From the NCBI RefSeq assembly GCF_021030645.1, contig NZ_JACGCJ010000006.1:40089-104088 (forward strand): a stretch of 64,000 nt of DNA, written 5' to 3'. Positions 8,989 through 17,243 of this stretch are shown here, one piece after another; the stretch's first letter is position 1; every line of letters starts with the position of its first letter. Below the pieces are notes generated by a model, which searched no databases, was not told the DNA's origin, and worked only from the letters and a program-made list of their open reading frames with translations. The position numbers were made by a program, and so were the translations under genes. Origin of the DNA: Agrilactobacillus fermenti (GTDB lineage: Bacteria > Bacillota > Bacilli > Lactobacillales > Lactobacillaceae).

Positions 8989-9414
8989 TTAAGAAACTAA
9001 GAAAGTTAGCGTTGCGGTACAAATTTCCTTACCAGCAACCATAACCCTACCTTCACCAATACCTGCATTTTGCTTAAGCTTTGTTAACTCAACCGCTAAT
9101 TCCAACGTATCCCCTGGATAAGCCCAACCGTTAAAACTAGCCTTTTCAATGCCACCAAAAAAGGCAATTCGCCCTTTAAATTCTGGCAAAGACAATAAAG
9201 CCACTGCCCCTGCCTGTGCCATGGATTCCACCATTAACATCTGTGGATAACGCGCAATCCCATCAGCGTAGTCTTGTACCACAGCCTCATTATTAGTGAT
9301 GTTCTTAATGGCTTGACAACTTTTGCCAGGCTGCACGTCAATTACTTTATCAATTAGCAGCATGGGGTAACGATGAGGCAAGATTTTTTTAATATCAAGT
9401 TCTACTTCAGCCAT
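8989..9414 (-). CDS. fabZ: FabZ-family (3R)-hydroxyacyl-ACP dehydratase paralogue lacking the GHFP motif
   Basis: 141 aa hot-dog protein located between accB and accC, the usual position of the second fabZ in lactobacilli. The N-terminal ILPHRYPMLLIDKV and the helix VESMAQAGAVALL (carrying the catalytic Glu equivalent) are canonical. However, the catalytic histidine motif GHFPxxPVxPG between them is replaced by DYADGIARYPQ, which I re-read directly from the DNA. Known FabZ enzymes use that His together with the Glu across the dimer interface, so this protein alone may be inactive, altered in specificity, or a partner in a heterodimer with the paralogue at 15843-16283, which has the GHFP motif but lacks HRYP. 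Family assignment is certain; activity is not. Confidence 0.85.
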   Translation of the reverse strand: MAEVELDIKKILPHRYPMLLIDKVIDVQPGKSCQAIKNITNNEAVVQDYADGIARYPQMLMVESMAQAGAVALLSLPEFKGRIAFFGGIEKASFNGWAYPGDTLELAVELTKLKQNAGIGEGRVMVAGKEICTATLTFLVS

Positions 9415-9424
9415 AAAAAGCTCC

Positions 9425-9901
9425 TTAATCTGGTTGGATCGTCATGAGTGGTTGATCATAATCAACCATTTCTTCATTATTCACATCAATGCTGACGATT
9501 GTGCCACTATAATCACTTTTCACTTCTGTTAACATCTTCATAGCCTCAACAACACAAACGGTTTGCCCTTTTTTAACGTGATCACCAACATGAACATAAT
9601 TATCCTTATCTGGTGCGGGTTGTAGATATACCACTCCGACCAACTGTGCCTTGAGCACTTTAAAATTAGCCGAATCGTCTTTTTTTGAGGCTGGGGCCGC
9701 CGCAGCTGTGGCATTACCTTGCGTTTCAGAACTAGCCGCTGCTGTTGCTACTGGTACTGCTGCCGAGGTTGGAGCGGCCGCACGGGTTGCAACTTCATTT
9801 TTATTCAAATAAATATGTGCCCCGTCAAAATTTAAGTCCATCTCACGAACAGAAGAATCATCAAATGTTTTTAGTAGTTTAAATAATGTCTCTTGGTCCA
9901 T
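9425..9901 (-). CDS. accB: Biotin carboxyl carrier protein of acetyl-CoA carboxylase
   Basis: 158 aa. An Ala/Pro-rich linker (about residues 38-75) precedes a C-terminal biotinyl domain with the biotinylation motif VEAMKMLTEV (Lys modified). N-terminal helix MDQETLFKLLKTFDDSS is typical of AccB. It begins 3 bp after fabF ends and carries CO2 from AccC to AccAD. Confidence 0.95.
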   Translation of the reverse strand: MDQETLFKLLKTFDDSSVREMDLNFDGAHIYLNKNEVATRAAAPTSAAVPVATAAASSETQGNATAAAAPASKKDDSANFKVLKAQLVGVVYLQPAPDKDNYVHVGDHVKKGQTVCVVEAMKMLTEVKSDYSGTIVSIDVNNEEMVDYDQPLMTIQPD

Positions 9902-9904
9902 CTT

Positions 9905-11140
9905 TTACACCCCACGCCATTTCTTCATTGCTAACACGGCATCATGACCGCCAAAACCAAAGGAATTGCTGATGGCGTAATCCACATCTTGTGTTTGATT
10001 TGCTTCCGTTACAAGATTAACTGGGCACGCTTCATCTTGCGTTTCTAAGCCAACATTCACTGGCAGCTTGCCCTTTTGTAAAGCAGCCAAAGTCGCAATT
10101 GCTTCAATTGCACCCGCTGCCCCTAACAAATGGCCCGTCATACTTTTAGTGGAGCTAACCAAGGCCTGTGATTTTTCACCAAATAACTGATGGATTGCTT
10201 GCGCTTCCATCGAGTCATTGGCTTTGGTGCTGGTCCCATGGGCATTAATGTAGCCAATTTGATCTGGTAAAATATCGGCTTCATCGATTGCTTGCTTCAT
10301 CGCATTGATCGCACTTTGGCCACTTGGATCTGGCGAAGTCATATGATATGCATCGCACATACTGCCGTAACCAACGATCTCACCATAGATTTTGGCATGG
10401 CGTGCTAGCGCATGTTCTAAGTCTTCCAGAACTAAAGTCCCAGAACCCTCAGATAATAAGAAGCCAGCTCGATCTTTATCAAATGGAATCGACGCACGTT
10501 TTGGATCGGTTGCTTTGGTAATTGCCGTTAATGCTGCAAATCCAGCAACACCCATCACGTTGTTAGCCGCTTCAGCACCGCCAGAAATCATCATATCTGC
10601 TCGTCCTGATTGGATATGGTGAAATGCCTGACCAATTGCATCTGTGGAAGAAGAACAAGCAGTCACGATACACTGACACATATTTTTGGCATTAAAACGC
10701 ATCGCAATATTGCCAGCTGCCATGTTGGCAATCGCTTCTGGAATAAACATTGGCGATACGCGATCAGCACCCTTATTGTTCATCTTAACAACTTGCTCAG
10801 TCATGGTTGTAATACCACCAATACCCGAACCAAAAATAACCCCTAGTCGTTCATCTGCCACTGTATTCTCGTCAAAGTCAGCATCTGTCATCGCTTCAAT
10901 TGCTGAATAAACGGCATATTGGGAAAATAGATCCATTCGTTTTGTATCTTTTTTATGTAATCGGACGACTGGATCAAAATCCTTTACTTCTCCTGTCAAA
11001 GTGACATTCAAATCTGAGGCATCAAATTTCGTGATTGGTCCGGCACCAACTTTTTCGGCAAAAATATTATCAATAAAAGTCGGCGCGTCGTTTCCGATCG
11101 GTGTCACAGCACCAACGCCAGTAACAACAACTCTACGCAA
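9905..11140 (-). CDS. fabF: 3-oxoacyl-ACP synthase II
   Basis: 411 aa condensing enzyme that elongates acyl-ACP with malonyl-ACP. The catalytic Cys lies in VTACSSSTDAIGQA and the two His residues in NAHGTSTKANDSMEA and STKSMTGHLLGAAG, so the Cys-His-His triad is complete. The start is a TTG at 11140 (giving MRRVVVTG) with GGAGG 7 nt upstream. It is separated from fabG by 340 bp holding two repeat copies, unlike the tight spacing elsewhere in the operon. Confidence 0.96.
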   Translation of the reverse strand: MRRVVVTGVGAVTPIGNDAPTFIDNIFAEKVGAGPITKFDASDLNVTLTGEVKDFDPVVRLHKKDTKRMDLFSQYAVYSAIEAMTDADFDENTVADERLGVIFGSGIGGITTMTEQVVKMNNKGADRVSPMFIPEAIANMAAGNIAMRFNAKNMCQCIVTACSSSTDAIGQAFHHIQSGRADMMISGGAEAANNVMGVAGFAALTAITKATDPKRASIPFDKDRAGFLLSEGSGTLVLEDLEHALARHAKIYGEIVGYGSMCDAYHMTSPDPSGQSAINAMKQAIDEADILPDQIGYINAHGTSTKANDSMEAQAIHQLFGEKSQALVSSTKSMTGHLLGAAGAIEAIATLAALQKGKLPVNVGLETQDEACPVNLVTEANQTQDVDYAISNSFGFGGHDAVLAMKKWRGV

Positions 11141-11239
11141 AGTAACTCCTCCGCTTCTTTATCTTAAAAACAATGGCTGCGACTAGCATCAACCTTGCTG
11201 TCTGATTTCTAGCCACTTGCTTGTTACAAATCATTCGGT

Positions 11240-11350
11240 TCAAACGTGTTCCAAAAGGCAACGCCCTCTCCTAACGTCGAATTGCTCAACTGGCAAGCCC
11301 ACCATTTTTCGCAATTCTCGTTAGTGCTCGGTCGCTGACCGCTTTTTGTC
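11240..11350 (+). repeat. Interspersed palindromic repeat, tandem copy 1 (between fabG and fabF)
   Basis: Full-length copy of the family whose left end is AAACGTGTTCCAAAA and right end CGCTTTTTGTC. Internal complementary blocks are CTAACGTCGAATTGC with GCAATTCTCGTTAG, and AAATGG-like with CCATTT, so the copy can fold into a long hairpin. Any reading frame through it is only repeat translation. It is followed 10 bp later by a second copy in the same orientation. Confidence 0.85.
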
Positions 11351-11360
11351 TTCTGCTCCT

Positions 11361-11477
11361 TAAACGTGTTCCAAAAAGCAACGCCCTCTCCTAACGTCGA
11401 ATTGCTTAAATGGCAAGCCCACCATTTTTCGCAATTCTCGTTAGTGCTCGGTCGCTGACCGCTTTTTGTCACACTCT
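11361..11477 (+). repeat. Interspersed palindromic repeat, tandem copy 2
   Basis: Almost identical to the preceding copy (left end TAAACGTGTTCC, right end CGCTTTTTGTCACACTCT). The pair is transcribed as part of the fabG-fabF intergenic RNA, where the T-runs at both ends could give partial termination on either strand. Confidence 0.85.
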
Positions 11478-11480
11478 ATT

Positions 11481-12215
11481 TTATTGCATGACCATACCGC
11501 CATCAACGGTAATCGTCTGACCAGTGATGTATTCATTTTCAGCTAAGAAAATAGCGGTGTGTGCGATTTCTTCAGGCTTTGCTGCTCGTTTCAATGGTAT
11601 TTTAGCGACTAATTCTGCTTGGACTTTTTCGCTAAGGGCATCTGTCATATCGGTGGCCACCATACCCGGAGCAATAGCATTACAGCGAATACCGCGTAAA
11701 GCCCCTTCTAAAGCCGTTGTTTTAGTTAAACCCAAAATACCAGCTTTAGCGGCAGCATAGTTTGCTTGGCCAATATTGCCCGTCAAACCGACAACGCTGG
11801 CAATATTAATGATTGTCCCTGCTTTTTGCTTATACATTAGTTTCAAAGCTGGTTGCAAAACATTAAACGTGCCTACCAGATTGGTTTGTAATACTTGTTC
11901 AAAATCAGCACTTGTCATCCGCAACAACATTTTGTCATTGGTAATGCCAGCATTATTGATCAAAACATCTAATTGTCCATAGGTTTGTTTGATCGTTTTG
12001 ATCATATTTTGGGCTTGTTCTGGGTCACTGATATCCCCAAGTACCTGTCCTGGCTGATGCGTTGCTTTTTCAAACAACTGCAATACCTCTGGTTTGAGCT
12101 CGTGACGACTATTTAGGATAACTTGCGCATCTTTTTGAGCAAAAGCTTGCGCCATCGCTAACCCGATGCCTCGAGAACTACCAGTAATAAATACAATTTT
12201 ATCTGTCAAATTCAC
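11481..12215 (-). CDS. fabG: 3-oxoacyl-ACP reductase
   Basis: 244 aa short-chain dehydrogenase. NADPH-binding TGSSRGIG at the N-terminus, NNAG motif (LINNAGITND), catalytic Ser (NIASVVG) and YAAAK are present, and the C-terminal ITGQTITVDGGM is the FabG signature. It reduces 3-oxoacyl-ACP in the elongation cycle. It lies 2 bp after fabD stops, so it is coupled to the upstream operon. Confidence 0.95.
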   Translation of the reverse strand: MNLTDKIVFITGSSRGIGLAMAQAFAQKDAQVILNSRHELKPEVLQLFEKATHQPGQVLGDISDPEQAQNMIKTIKQTYGQLDVLINNAGITNDKMLLRMTSADFEQVLQTNLVGTFNVLQPALKLMYKQKAGTIINIASVVGLTGNIGQANYAAAKAGILGLTKTTALEGALRGIRCNAIAPGMVATDMTDALSEKVQAELVAKIPLKRAAKPEEIAHTAIFLAENEYITGQTITVDGGMVMQ

Positions 12216-12217
12216 GT

Positions 12218-13144
12218 TTACATCGCTCCTTGGATCGCCGTGATCGTCTGCTCTAAACTTGCCTGGTTTTCAACATGATAAGTTTTAACACCTTTCAACG
12301 TCTTTTTGGTAAAACCAGTCAACGTGTGCCCCGGACCGACTTCAACTAGTGTATCAATACCCAACGCCCCTAATTGCACTAAACATTGGGCAAAGTGTGT
12401 CGGGTTGGTGATCTGGTCAATCAATGTCTCAGCCAAGTTCACATGATCAAACGGTTTTACTGTCGTATTACTGATTGTTGGTACCTGTGGGTCTTGAAAA
12501 GCCGTTTGCCGTAAATCGGCTGCTAAATTGGCTGCCGCATAAGTCATCAAAGGTGTATGAAATGCACCAGCCACCTTTAATGGAATTGTTTTGAATCCGT
12601 CAGCATCCAATAGACCTTGAGCTAGGTCAACAGCTTCAGCATCTCCACCAATTACAACTTGTTTCGCTGTATTATAATTGGCGATACTTACAAACCCATG
12701 ATCGGTAATGCCCGCACAGATCGACGCCACGCGCTCATGATCTTTGGTCATTACGGCAACCATTTTGCCAGCTGTTTTTTCACTGGCTGCTTGCATCAAT
12801 TGACCACGCTTCGTAACTAGCTGAATGCCAGACTGTAACGTCATCGCGTCGGCTGCGATCAAGGCACTATATTCCCCTAAACTCAAGCCTAAGTGCGCTT
12901 GTGCTACAGGTAACTGTGGTGCCAGTAATTGATGAACGCCTAGACTCATTGCTACAACCATCGGCTGTAACGTCGCCGTATTGGCTAAAGCTGCCGGATC
13001 TTGCACTTTAGCTTGAATGTCAAACCCACAAGCTTGACTAGCAGCATCGATCACCGTTCGATATTCGGGATAGTTATCATAAAGATCTTGGCCCATACCT
13101 TCATATTGAGACCCTTGACCTGAAAAAAGATAAGCTAATTTCAT
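12218..13144 (-). CDS. fabD: Malonyl-CoA:ACP transacylase
   Basis: 308 aa. FSGQGSQYEGMG near the N-terminus, the nucleophile motif GLSLGEYSAL (Ser) and the catalytic His in VAGAFHTPLM are present. It loads malonyl groups on ACP for FabH and FabF. It begins 2 bp after fabK ends. Confidence 0.96.
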   Translation of the reverse strand: MKLAYLFSGQGSQYEGMGQDLYDNYPEYRTVIDAASQACGFDIQAKVQDPAALANTATLQPMVVAMSLGVHQLLAPQLPVAQAHLGLSLGEYSALIAADAMTLQSGIQLVTKRGQLMQAASEKTAGKMVAVMTKDHERVASICAGITDHGFVSIANYNTAKQVVIGGDAEAVDLAQGLLDADGFKTIPLKVAGAFHTPLMTYAAANLAADLRQTAFQDPQVPTISNTTVKPFDHVNLAETLIDQITNPTHFAQCLVQLGALGIDTLVEVGPGHTLTGFTKKTLKGVKTYHVENQASLEQTITAIQGAM

Positions 13145-13146
13145 GA

Positions 13147-14103
13147 TTAAACAAATCTCCCTGCATCAGATAAAAGTTGATCTGCTTGACCAACTACTTC
13201 TTGAATGATTTCTGCAGCTGGTTGTACTTTTTTGACCATACCGGCAATTTCACCAGCCATAAATGAGCCGGTTTCTTTGTCGCCTTCTTGGACAGCACGG
13301 CGCAAACTACCATTGCCTAATTCGTCTAATTTAGCAAAATCAGGTTCCGGTTTTTGAGCTTCTGCTTTTTCTAACTTCAGGAATTTCTTACTCATTTTAT
13401 TCTTCAAAACGCGTACCGGTGAGCCTGCAAAACGTCCAGTTACTTGCGTATCAATATCTTTAGCCTTGATGACAGCTTTTTTATAATTCTCATGAATATT
13501 GGTTTCGCTGGCTGCTAAAAAGCGTGTGCCCATTTGAACACCAGCTGCACCTAGCATAAAGGCAGCAGCCACACCACGACCGTCGCCAATCCCACCAGCA
13601 GCAAAAACTGGAATGTCCACAGCGTCAACAACTTGTGGTACTAACGGCAATGTCGCCAATTGACCAATATGACCACCAGACTCGCCGCCTTCAGCGACAA
13701 CGCCGTCCACACCGATGCGAGCCATCATTCGGGCTAAAGCAACAGAGGGCACAACTGGGACAACTTTACTGCCTGCCGCCTTAAAATCATCTATGTATTT
13801 CCCCGGATTACCAGCACCCGTCGTCACAACTGGGACATGAGCTTTGAGAACAACTTCAATAACTTCTTCAACAAAGGGCGACATGAGCATGACATTGACA
13901 CCAAACGGCTTGTCCGTTAATGAACGTGCCACTTTGATCTGTTCAGCCACAACGGCTCCTGGTGCATTTCCAGCGCCGATAATGCCTAACCCACCGCCAT
14001 TTGAAACAGCAGCAGCTAATTGACCATCAGCGACCCAGGCCATGCCACCTTGGATGATAGGATACTTAATGCCAAGTTCTTGAAAAAATGGCGTAGCTTT
14101 CAT
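13147..14103 (-). CDS. fabK: Enoyl-ACP reductase II (FMN-dependent FabK)
   Basis: 318 aa nitronate-monooxygenase-fold flavoprotein. KYPIIQGGMAWVADGQLAAAV, EGGESGGHIGQLATLP (catalytic His) and FAAGGIGDGRGVAAA are the FabK/NMO motifs. The position between acpP and fabD, as in streptococci, makes enoyl-ACP reduction the likely function rather than nitronate oxidation. No fabI is seen in the window; in several lactobacilli fabI closes this operon, whereas here FabK is the only enoyl reductase visible. Confidence 0.92.
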   Translation of the reverse strand: MKATPFFQELGIKYPIIQGGMAWVADGQLAAAVSNGGGLGIIGAGNAPGAVVAEQIKVARSLTDKPFGVNVMLMSPFVEEVIEVVLKAHVPVVTTGAGNPGKYIDDFKAAGSKVVPVVPSVALARMMARIGVDGVVAEGGESGGHIGQLATLPLVPQVVDAVDIPVFAAGGIGDGRGVAAAFMLGAAGVQMGTRFLAASETNIHENYKKAVIKAKDIDTQVTGRFAGSPVRVLKNKMSKKFLKLEKAEAQKPEPDFAKLDELGNGSLRRAVQEGDKETGSFMAGEIAGMVKKVQPAAEIIQEVVGQADQLLSDAGRFV

Positions 14104-14120
14104 TACTTCAGGCTCCTTAA

Positions 14121-14357
14121 TTAAGCTTGTTTTTCGACAAATTCAACGAGATCTTTAACCGTATCGATGCCCTCTTCAGCTTCGATTTTAACGTCAAATT
14201 CATCTTCGATTTCGTTGATAATTTCAAAGATATCTAAGCTGTCAGCATCAAAGTCGTTTTTAAAATTAGATTCCATCTTAACTTCTTCAGGTTCTTTATC
14301 TAATTGATCTGCAATGATTTCTTGAATTTTTTTGAATGTTTCTTCGTTGTTAGCCAT
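14121..14357 (-). CDS. acpP: Acyl carrier protein
   Basis: 78 aa, strongly acidic. The phosphopantetheine attachment motif is DADSLDIF with Ser40. Size, charge and place between fabH and fabK identify it as the FAS II carrier. Confidence 0.96.
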   Translation of the reverse strand: MANNEETFKKIQEIIADQLDKEPEEVKMESNFKNDFDADSLDIFEIINEIEDEFDVKIEAEEGIDTVKDLVEFVEKQA

Positions 14358-14389
14358 GTTTAATTACCATCCTTAATTTAATTTGTTTG

Positions 14390-15367
14390 TTAAAATTTAA
14401 TAATTTCAGTACCCAATGTTAGGCCACCACCAAAGCCACTTAAAGCAATGGTGTCACCGCGTTTGATCTTACCAGCAGCATTTAATTCATCTAATAAGAT
14501 TGGCACACTGGCAGCAGATGTATTCCCATAATTAGCAATATTCATAGGAAACTTCTCGATTGGTTGTCCTAATCGTTTGGCGATACTCTCAACAATTCGA
14601 TAGTTGGCTTGATGCAAGACGAATAAGTCAATCTGATCTAAAGTTAAATCCGCTTGTGCTAAAGCACGTTCGATTGACTTCGGAACATTACGTGTTGCAA
14701 AGGCATAGACGGCACGACCATCCATCGTGACCCATTTTCCAGGATTATCAGCGGTTGCCCCATCATTAAATGGCGACTCGTTAGTCGTTCCGGCCATAGT
14801 GATCTTATCACCAAGGTCACCCATACTTAACAGATCTTCACCTAGGAACATATTGCCAGCGGCAGCATCCTTTTCTACCAAAACACCACCAGCGCCATCG
14901 CCAAACAGCACAGCAGTCGTCCGATCAGACCAGTCTGTATATTTGGATAATACCTCAGCGCCAATTAAAATGCCCTTCTTATATGTAGGATTTGTAAATA
15001 GGCCACGCAATACGCTCATCCCATAAATAAAGCCGGAACAAGCGGCATTAAGGTCAAATACAAAAGCTTTACTGGCACCAATTGCCTTTTGTACTTCAGC
15101 AGCAGCGGTTGGCACAGCTTCAGAAGCACTGGCAGTCGCAACGATAATAAAATCAATATCTGCACCAGAAATGCCACCTTTTTGGATCAATTCATTGGCA
15201 ACATTGACTACCAAATCCGTGGTATCTTCATCAGTGACAACGTGGCGCTGCCGAATACCGGTTCTCGTTCGGATCCATTCATCGTTTGTATCCATCATTT
15301 TAGACAAGTCATCATTCGTGACGACTTTGCTTGGTACATAATGTGCTGTTTGGGTGATTTTTAGCAA
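14390..15367 (-). CDS. fabH: 3-oxoacyl-ACP synthase III
   Basis: 325 aa initiating condensing enzyme. Catalytic Cys in NAACSGFIYG, His in FVLHQANYRI and Asn in NYGNTSAAS are intact. The start is set at a TTG (15367) with GGAAGG 7 nt upstream, giving the usual FabH length; the more upstream in-frame ATG would be inside the Shine-Dalgarno region. FabH chooses the primer acyl-CoA, so the branched-chain dehydrogenase at the end of the same operon could in principle supply it with branched primers. Confidence 0.94.
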   Translation of the reverse strand: MLKITQTAHYVPSKVVTNDDLSKMMDTNDEWIRTRTGIRQRHVVTDEDTTDLVVNVANELIQKGGISGADIDFIIVATASASEAVPTAAAEVQKAIGASKAFVFDLNAACSGFIYGMSVLRGLFTNPTYKKGILIGAEVLSKYTDWSDRTTAVLFGDGAGGVLVEKDAAAGNMFLGEDLLSMGDLGDKITMAGTTNESPFNDGATADNPGKWVTMDGRAVYAFATRNVPKSIERALAQADLTLDQIDLFVLHQANYRIVESIAKRLGQPIEKFPMNIANYGNTSAASVPILLDELNAAGKIKRGDTIALSGFGGGLTLGTEIIKF

Positions 15368-15394
15368 GATTGTCCCTTCCTTTATCTGCAATGT

Positions 15395-15853
15395 TTAGTT
15401 GGCAACTAAGCGCCGATCACGCTCTAAAAACTCGATCAAATTATCAACTGCTCGCTCGATCAAACTGACTTCTGAAGTTGAGAAACCGTTTAAAAACGAA
15501 GTAACCATTTTATTGTGAAACTCAGCGTGTAGGCGGTAAACACAGCGGCCCTTACGCGTCAAACCAAGACGAACGATGCGCCGATCTGTACTGCCTTGTG
15601 CACGTTGTACATAACCTTTACGGACCAAATTATGAATCGTAGCCGTCAGTGTTCCCGGACGTACGGATAATTCTCGGGAAACTTCTGAGCTGGTCTTATG
15701 CTGATGCAAAGAAATCGCATTGATCGTATGGATTTCCTTGATTGACAGGTCACTAAAGGGCCCCGTTTTTAGTGCTTGTTCCTCAATCGTCAAAATATCT
15801 CGATAAGCTTTTACCAGTTTATCGTTGATCCGCTTCTCAATTTCATTGGACAC
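15395..15853 (-). CDS. fabT: FabT-type MarR-family repressor of the FAS operon
   Basis: 152 aa winged-helix protein. Segment SLHQHKTSSEVSRELSVR is the helix-turn-helix and GSTDRRIVRLGLTRKG the wing, matching FabT of Lactobacillales. Start at GTG 15853 (VSNEIEKRIN) with AGGTGG 8 nt upstream is preferred to the ATG 69 nt earlier that lies inside fabZ1. It overlaps fabZ1 by 11 nt. FabT is known to bind palindromes such as ATTTTGAT-N-ATCAAAAT with acyl-ACP as corepressor; such a site lies just downstream of the operon promoter. Confidence 0.9.
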   Translation of the reverse strand: MSNEIEKRINDKLVKAYRDILTIEEQALKTGPFSDLSIKEIHTINAISLHQHKTSSEVSRELSVRPGTLTATIHNLVRKGYVQRAQGSTDRRIVRLGLTRKGRCVYRLHAEFHNKMVTSFLNGFSTSEVSLIERAVDNLIEFLERDRRLVAN

Positions 15854-16283
15854 TAGGGTGACCACCTTTGACTGCAAAAATAATCTTTGCTTGACATGCT
15901 TTTTGATCTGCCAAAAAGACAATGCCTTTGAAAGTCAATGTCTGTGTCGTACGCTCGACCAACTGCACATCATAGGTAAGTTCACTTCCGGGCGCAACCG
16001 TTTTGCGGAATTTCACTCGACTCAAAGCCTGCAGTGTGACATCTAAATCAGGTGCCTCGAGTTTTAAAAATAACCGCGTTGACTGCTGTAGGCCTTCGAC
16101 CAGTAACACACCTGGCACAACTGGCTCACTAGGAAAATGGCCTTGAAAATAAGGCGCATCTTCTGAAATGAATTGATGTGCCACAATATGTTGTGCATCC
16201 GTCTCCAGAACCTGATCTACCATCAACTGCTCATGTTGCTCTGGAATCAGCTTCGTGATCTCCGTTGTTGAGAGTTTAGCCAC
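15843..16283 (-). CDS. FabZ-like hydroxyacyl-ACP dehydratase with GHFP motif, first gene of the FAS operon
   Basis: 146 aa hot-dog protein. The catalytic block YFQGHFPSEPVVPGVLLVEG with His and Glu is intact, but the N-terminal HRYPFLLVDR motif of standard FabZ is degenerate (LIPEQHEQLMVDQV). The position ahead of fabT and fabH is that of fabZ1 (a dehydratase, in some lactic acid bacteria with isomerase activity). Start: GTG at 16283 with AGGAGG 7 nt upstream. It is complementary in motif content to the paralogue at 8989-9414. Confidence 0.85.
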   Translation of the reverse strand: MAKLSTTEITKLIPEQHEQLMVDQVLETDAQHIVAHQFISEDAPYFQGHFPSEPVVPGVLLVEGLQQSTRLFLKLEAPDLDVTLQALSRVKFRKTVAPGSELTYDVQLVERTTQTLTFKGIVFLADQKACQAKIIFAVKGGHPSVQ

Positions 16284-16302
16284 AGATAAACCTCCTAAAA
16301 TT

Positions 16303-16361
16303 ATTTCAATCATCAAAATAATTGACTAGCAAATAGTACCCTTATCAATAAAAGTTGTCAA
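16303..16361 (-). promoter_or_regulatory. FAS operon promoter with overlapping FabT-like operator
   Basis: On the minus strand, TTGACA (16356-16361), a 17-bp spacer and TACTAT (16333-16338) form a near-consensus sigma-A promoter. Directly downstream, the sequence ATTTTGATGATTGAAAT (16303-16319) is a palindrome close to the published FabT box, covering the start region of the transcript. Repression by FabT with long-chain acyl-ACP is inferred. Confidence 0.75.
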
Positions 16362-16373
16362 ATTTCACTGTAT

Positions 16374-17072
16374 TCAAACGATCATTTTCACGGCCATTTC
16401 CAAAGCTGGTTCATTCTTTCGATGGGGAAAAATAACGCGGTAGCCTTGTGACTTAATAACTTGTGCGCTGCGGTGATTTAAGGTGACAAAGATGGCAGTA
16501 ATATCTGGTTCCAGAGCAATAATTTTTTCAAAAGCCGGCAGATCAGATATCAAAATATGTGTGTAGTGCTTGGTTCGCAACAGACGTCTTAAATTCGTAC
16601 TCGTTTCATAACTTATATGATAGAAATAAGTTGTTAAGGCTTGCCAGTTCGGCTTATTTAAATTCAGCGGGTGATATTTCCTTGAAATATCTGACCGCAA
16701 CCATAAAACGGCCTCATCCGCAAACATGCGAGCGCGCAACATAGTCGCTAATGAATCTTGTTGCTCACTGCGGCTTAAGATCACTGTATTGAATCCTTGT
16801 TTACGTGCAAAGGTTTCAATTATTGGACTGGTGGTCGCGATCTTAGGTTTGACCGACCGTTTTTGAAAAAATGGCGCAACCGCTTCTAAAGCATAACGGT
16901 TCGTGACTGCCAACATGTCTGCTTGGTAAAGTTGATTGATAGCCTTCTGGTGTAAATGCACCGGCTTTAATTCATGTAAATTCACAAAATCTGCCTGTGC
17001 TAATAACAGCTCTGTCAGCAATTTTGGCGGCAGACTCATTTGGGGACGCGTCACTAGAATTCTTGGTGCCAT
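16374..17072 (-). CDS. HemD-like (uroporphyrinogen-III synthase fold) protein
   Basis: 232 aa. The N-terminal ILVTRPQ, the segment MLAVTNRYALEAVAPFF, LWLRSDISRKY and ILISDLPAFEKII match in order the two-domain HemD layout. No other tetrapyrrole gene is present nearby and lactobacilli generally lack haem biosynthesis, so a role in haem synthesis is doubtful; it may be a divergent paralogue with another task. It lies upstream of the FAS promoter in the same direction. Confidence 0.5.
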   Translation of the reverse strand: MAPRILVTRPQMSLPPKLLTELLLAQADFVNLHELKPVHLHQKAINQLYQADMLAVTNRYALEAVAPFFQKRSVKPKIATTSPIIETFARKQGFNTVILSRSEQQDSLATMLRARMFADEAVLWLRSDISRKYHPLNLNKPNWQALTTYFYHISYETSTNLRRLLRTKHYTHILISDLPAFEKIIALEPDITAIFVTLNHRSAQVIKSQGYRVIFPHRKNEPALEMAVKMIV

Positions 17073-17168
17073 ATCTACTCCTTAATTATCAAACCAGATT
17101 TCAAACCGAATATCATAGGAATAATAATAGCATAATTTTCATGTAAACACCGCAAAGCCGAGGTATAT

Positions 17169-17223
17169 TTGACTTTAAATGCAAATGGGCGGACAATATC
17201 ACTTTAATTGTTCGTATGCGAAC
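17169..17223 (+). promoter_or_regulatory. Promoter and palindromic operator of the marR-efflux operon
   Basis: TTGACT (17169-17174), 17-bp spacer, GACAAT (17192-17197) make a plausible promoter. Thirteen bases downstream the inverted repeat GTTCG-TATG-CGAAC (17210-17223) sits at the transcription start region and is a good candidate for autoregulation by the MarR protein encoded next. Confidence 0.6.
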
Positions 17224-17243
17224 CATTTGAAAAAGGAGGCCGT

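Noticed and set aside
11224..11472. 82-aa open frame with two nearly identical 36-residue units between fabG and fabF
   Set aside because: It is translation of the two tandem non-coding palindromic repeats; no ribosome binding site, and the same peptide would be produced by every copy.
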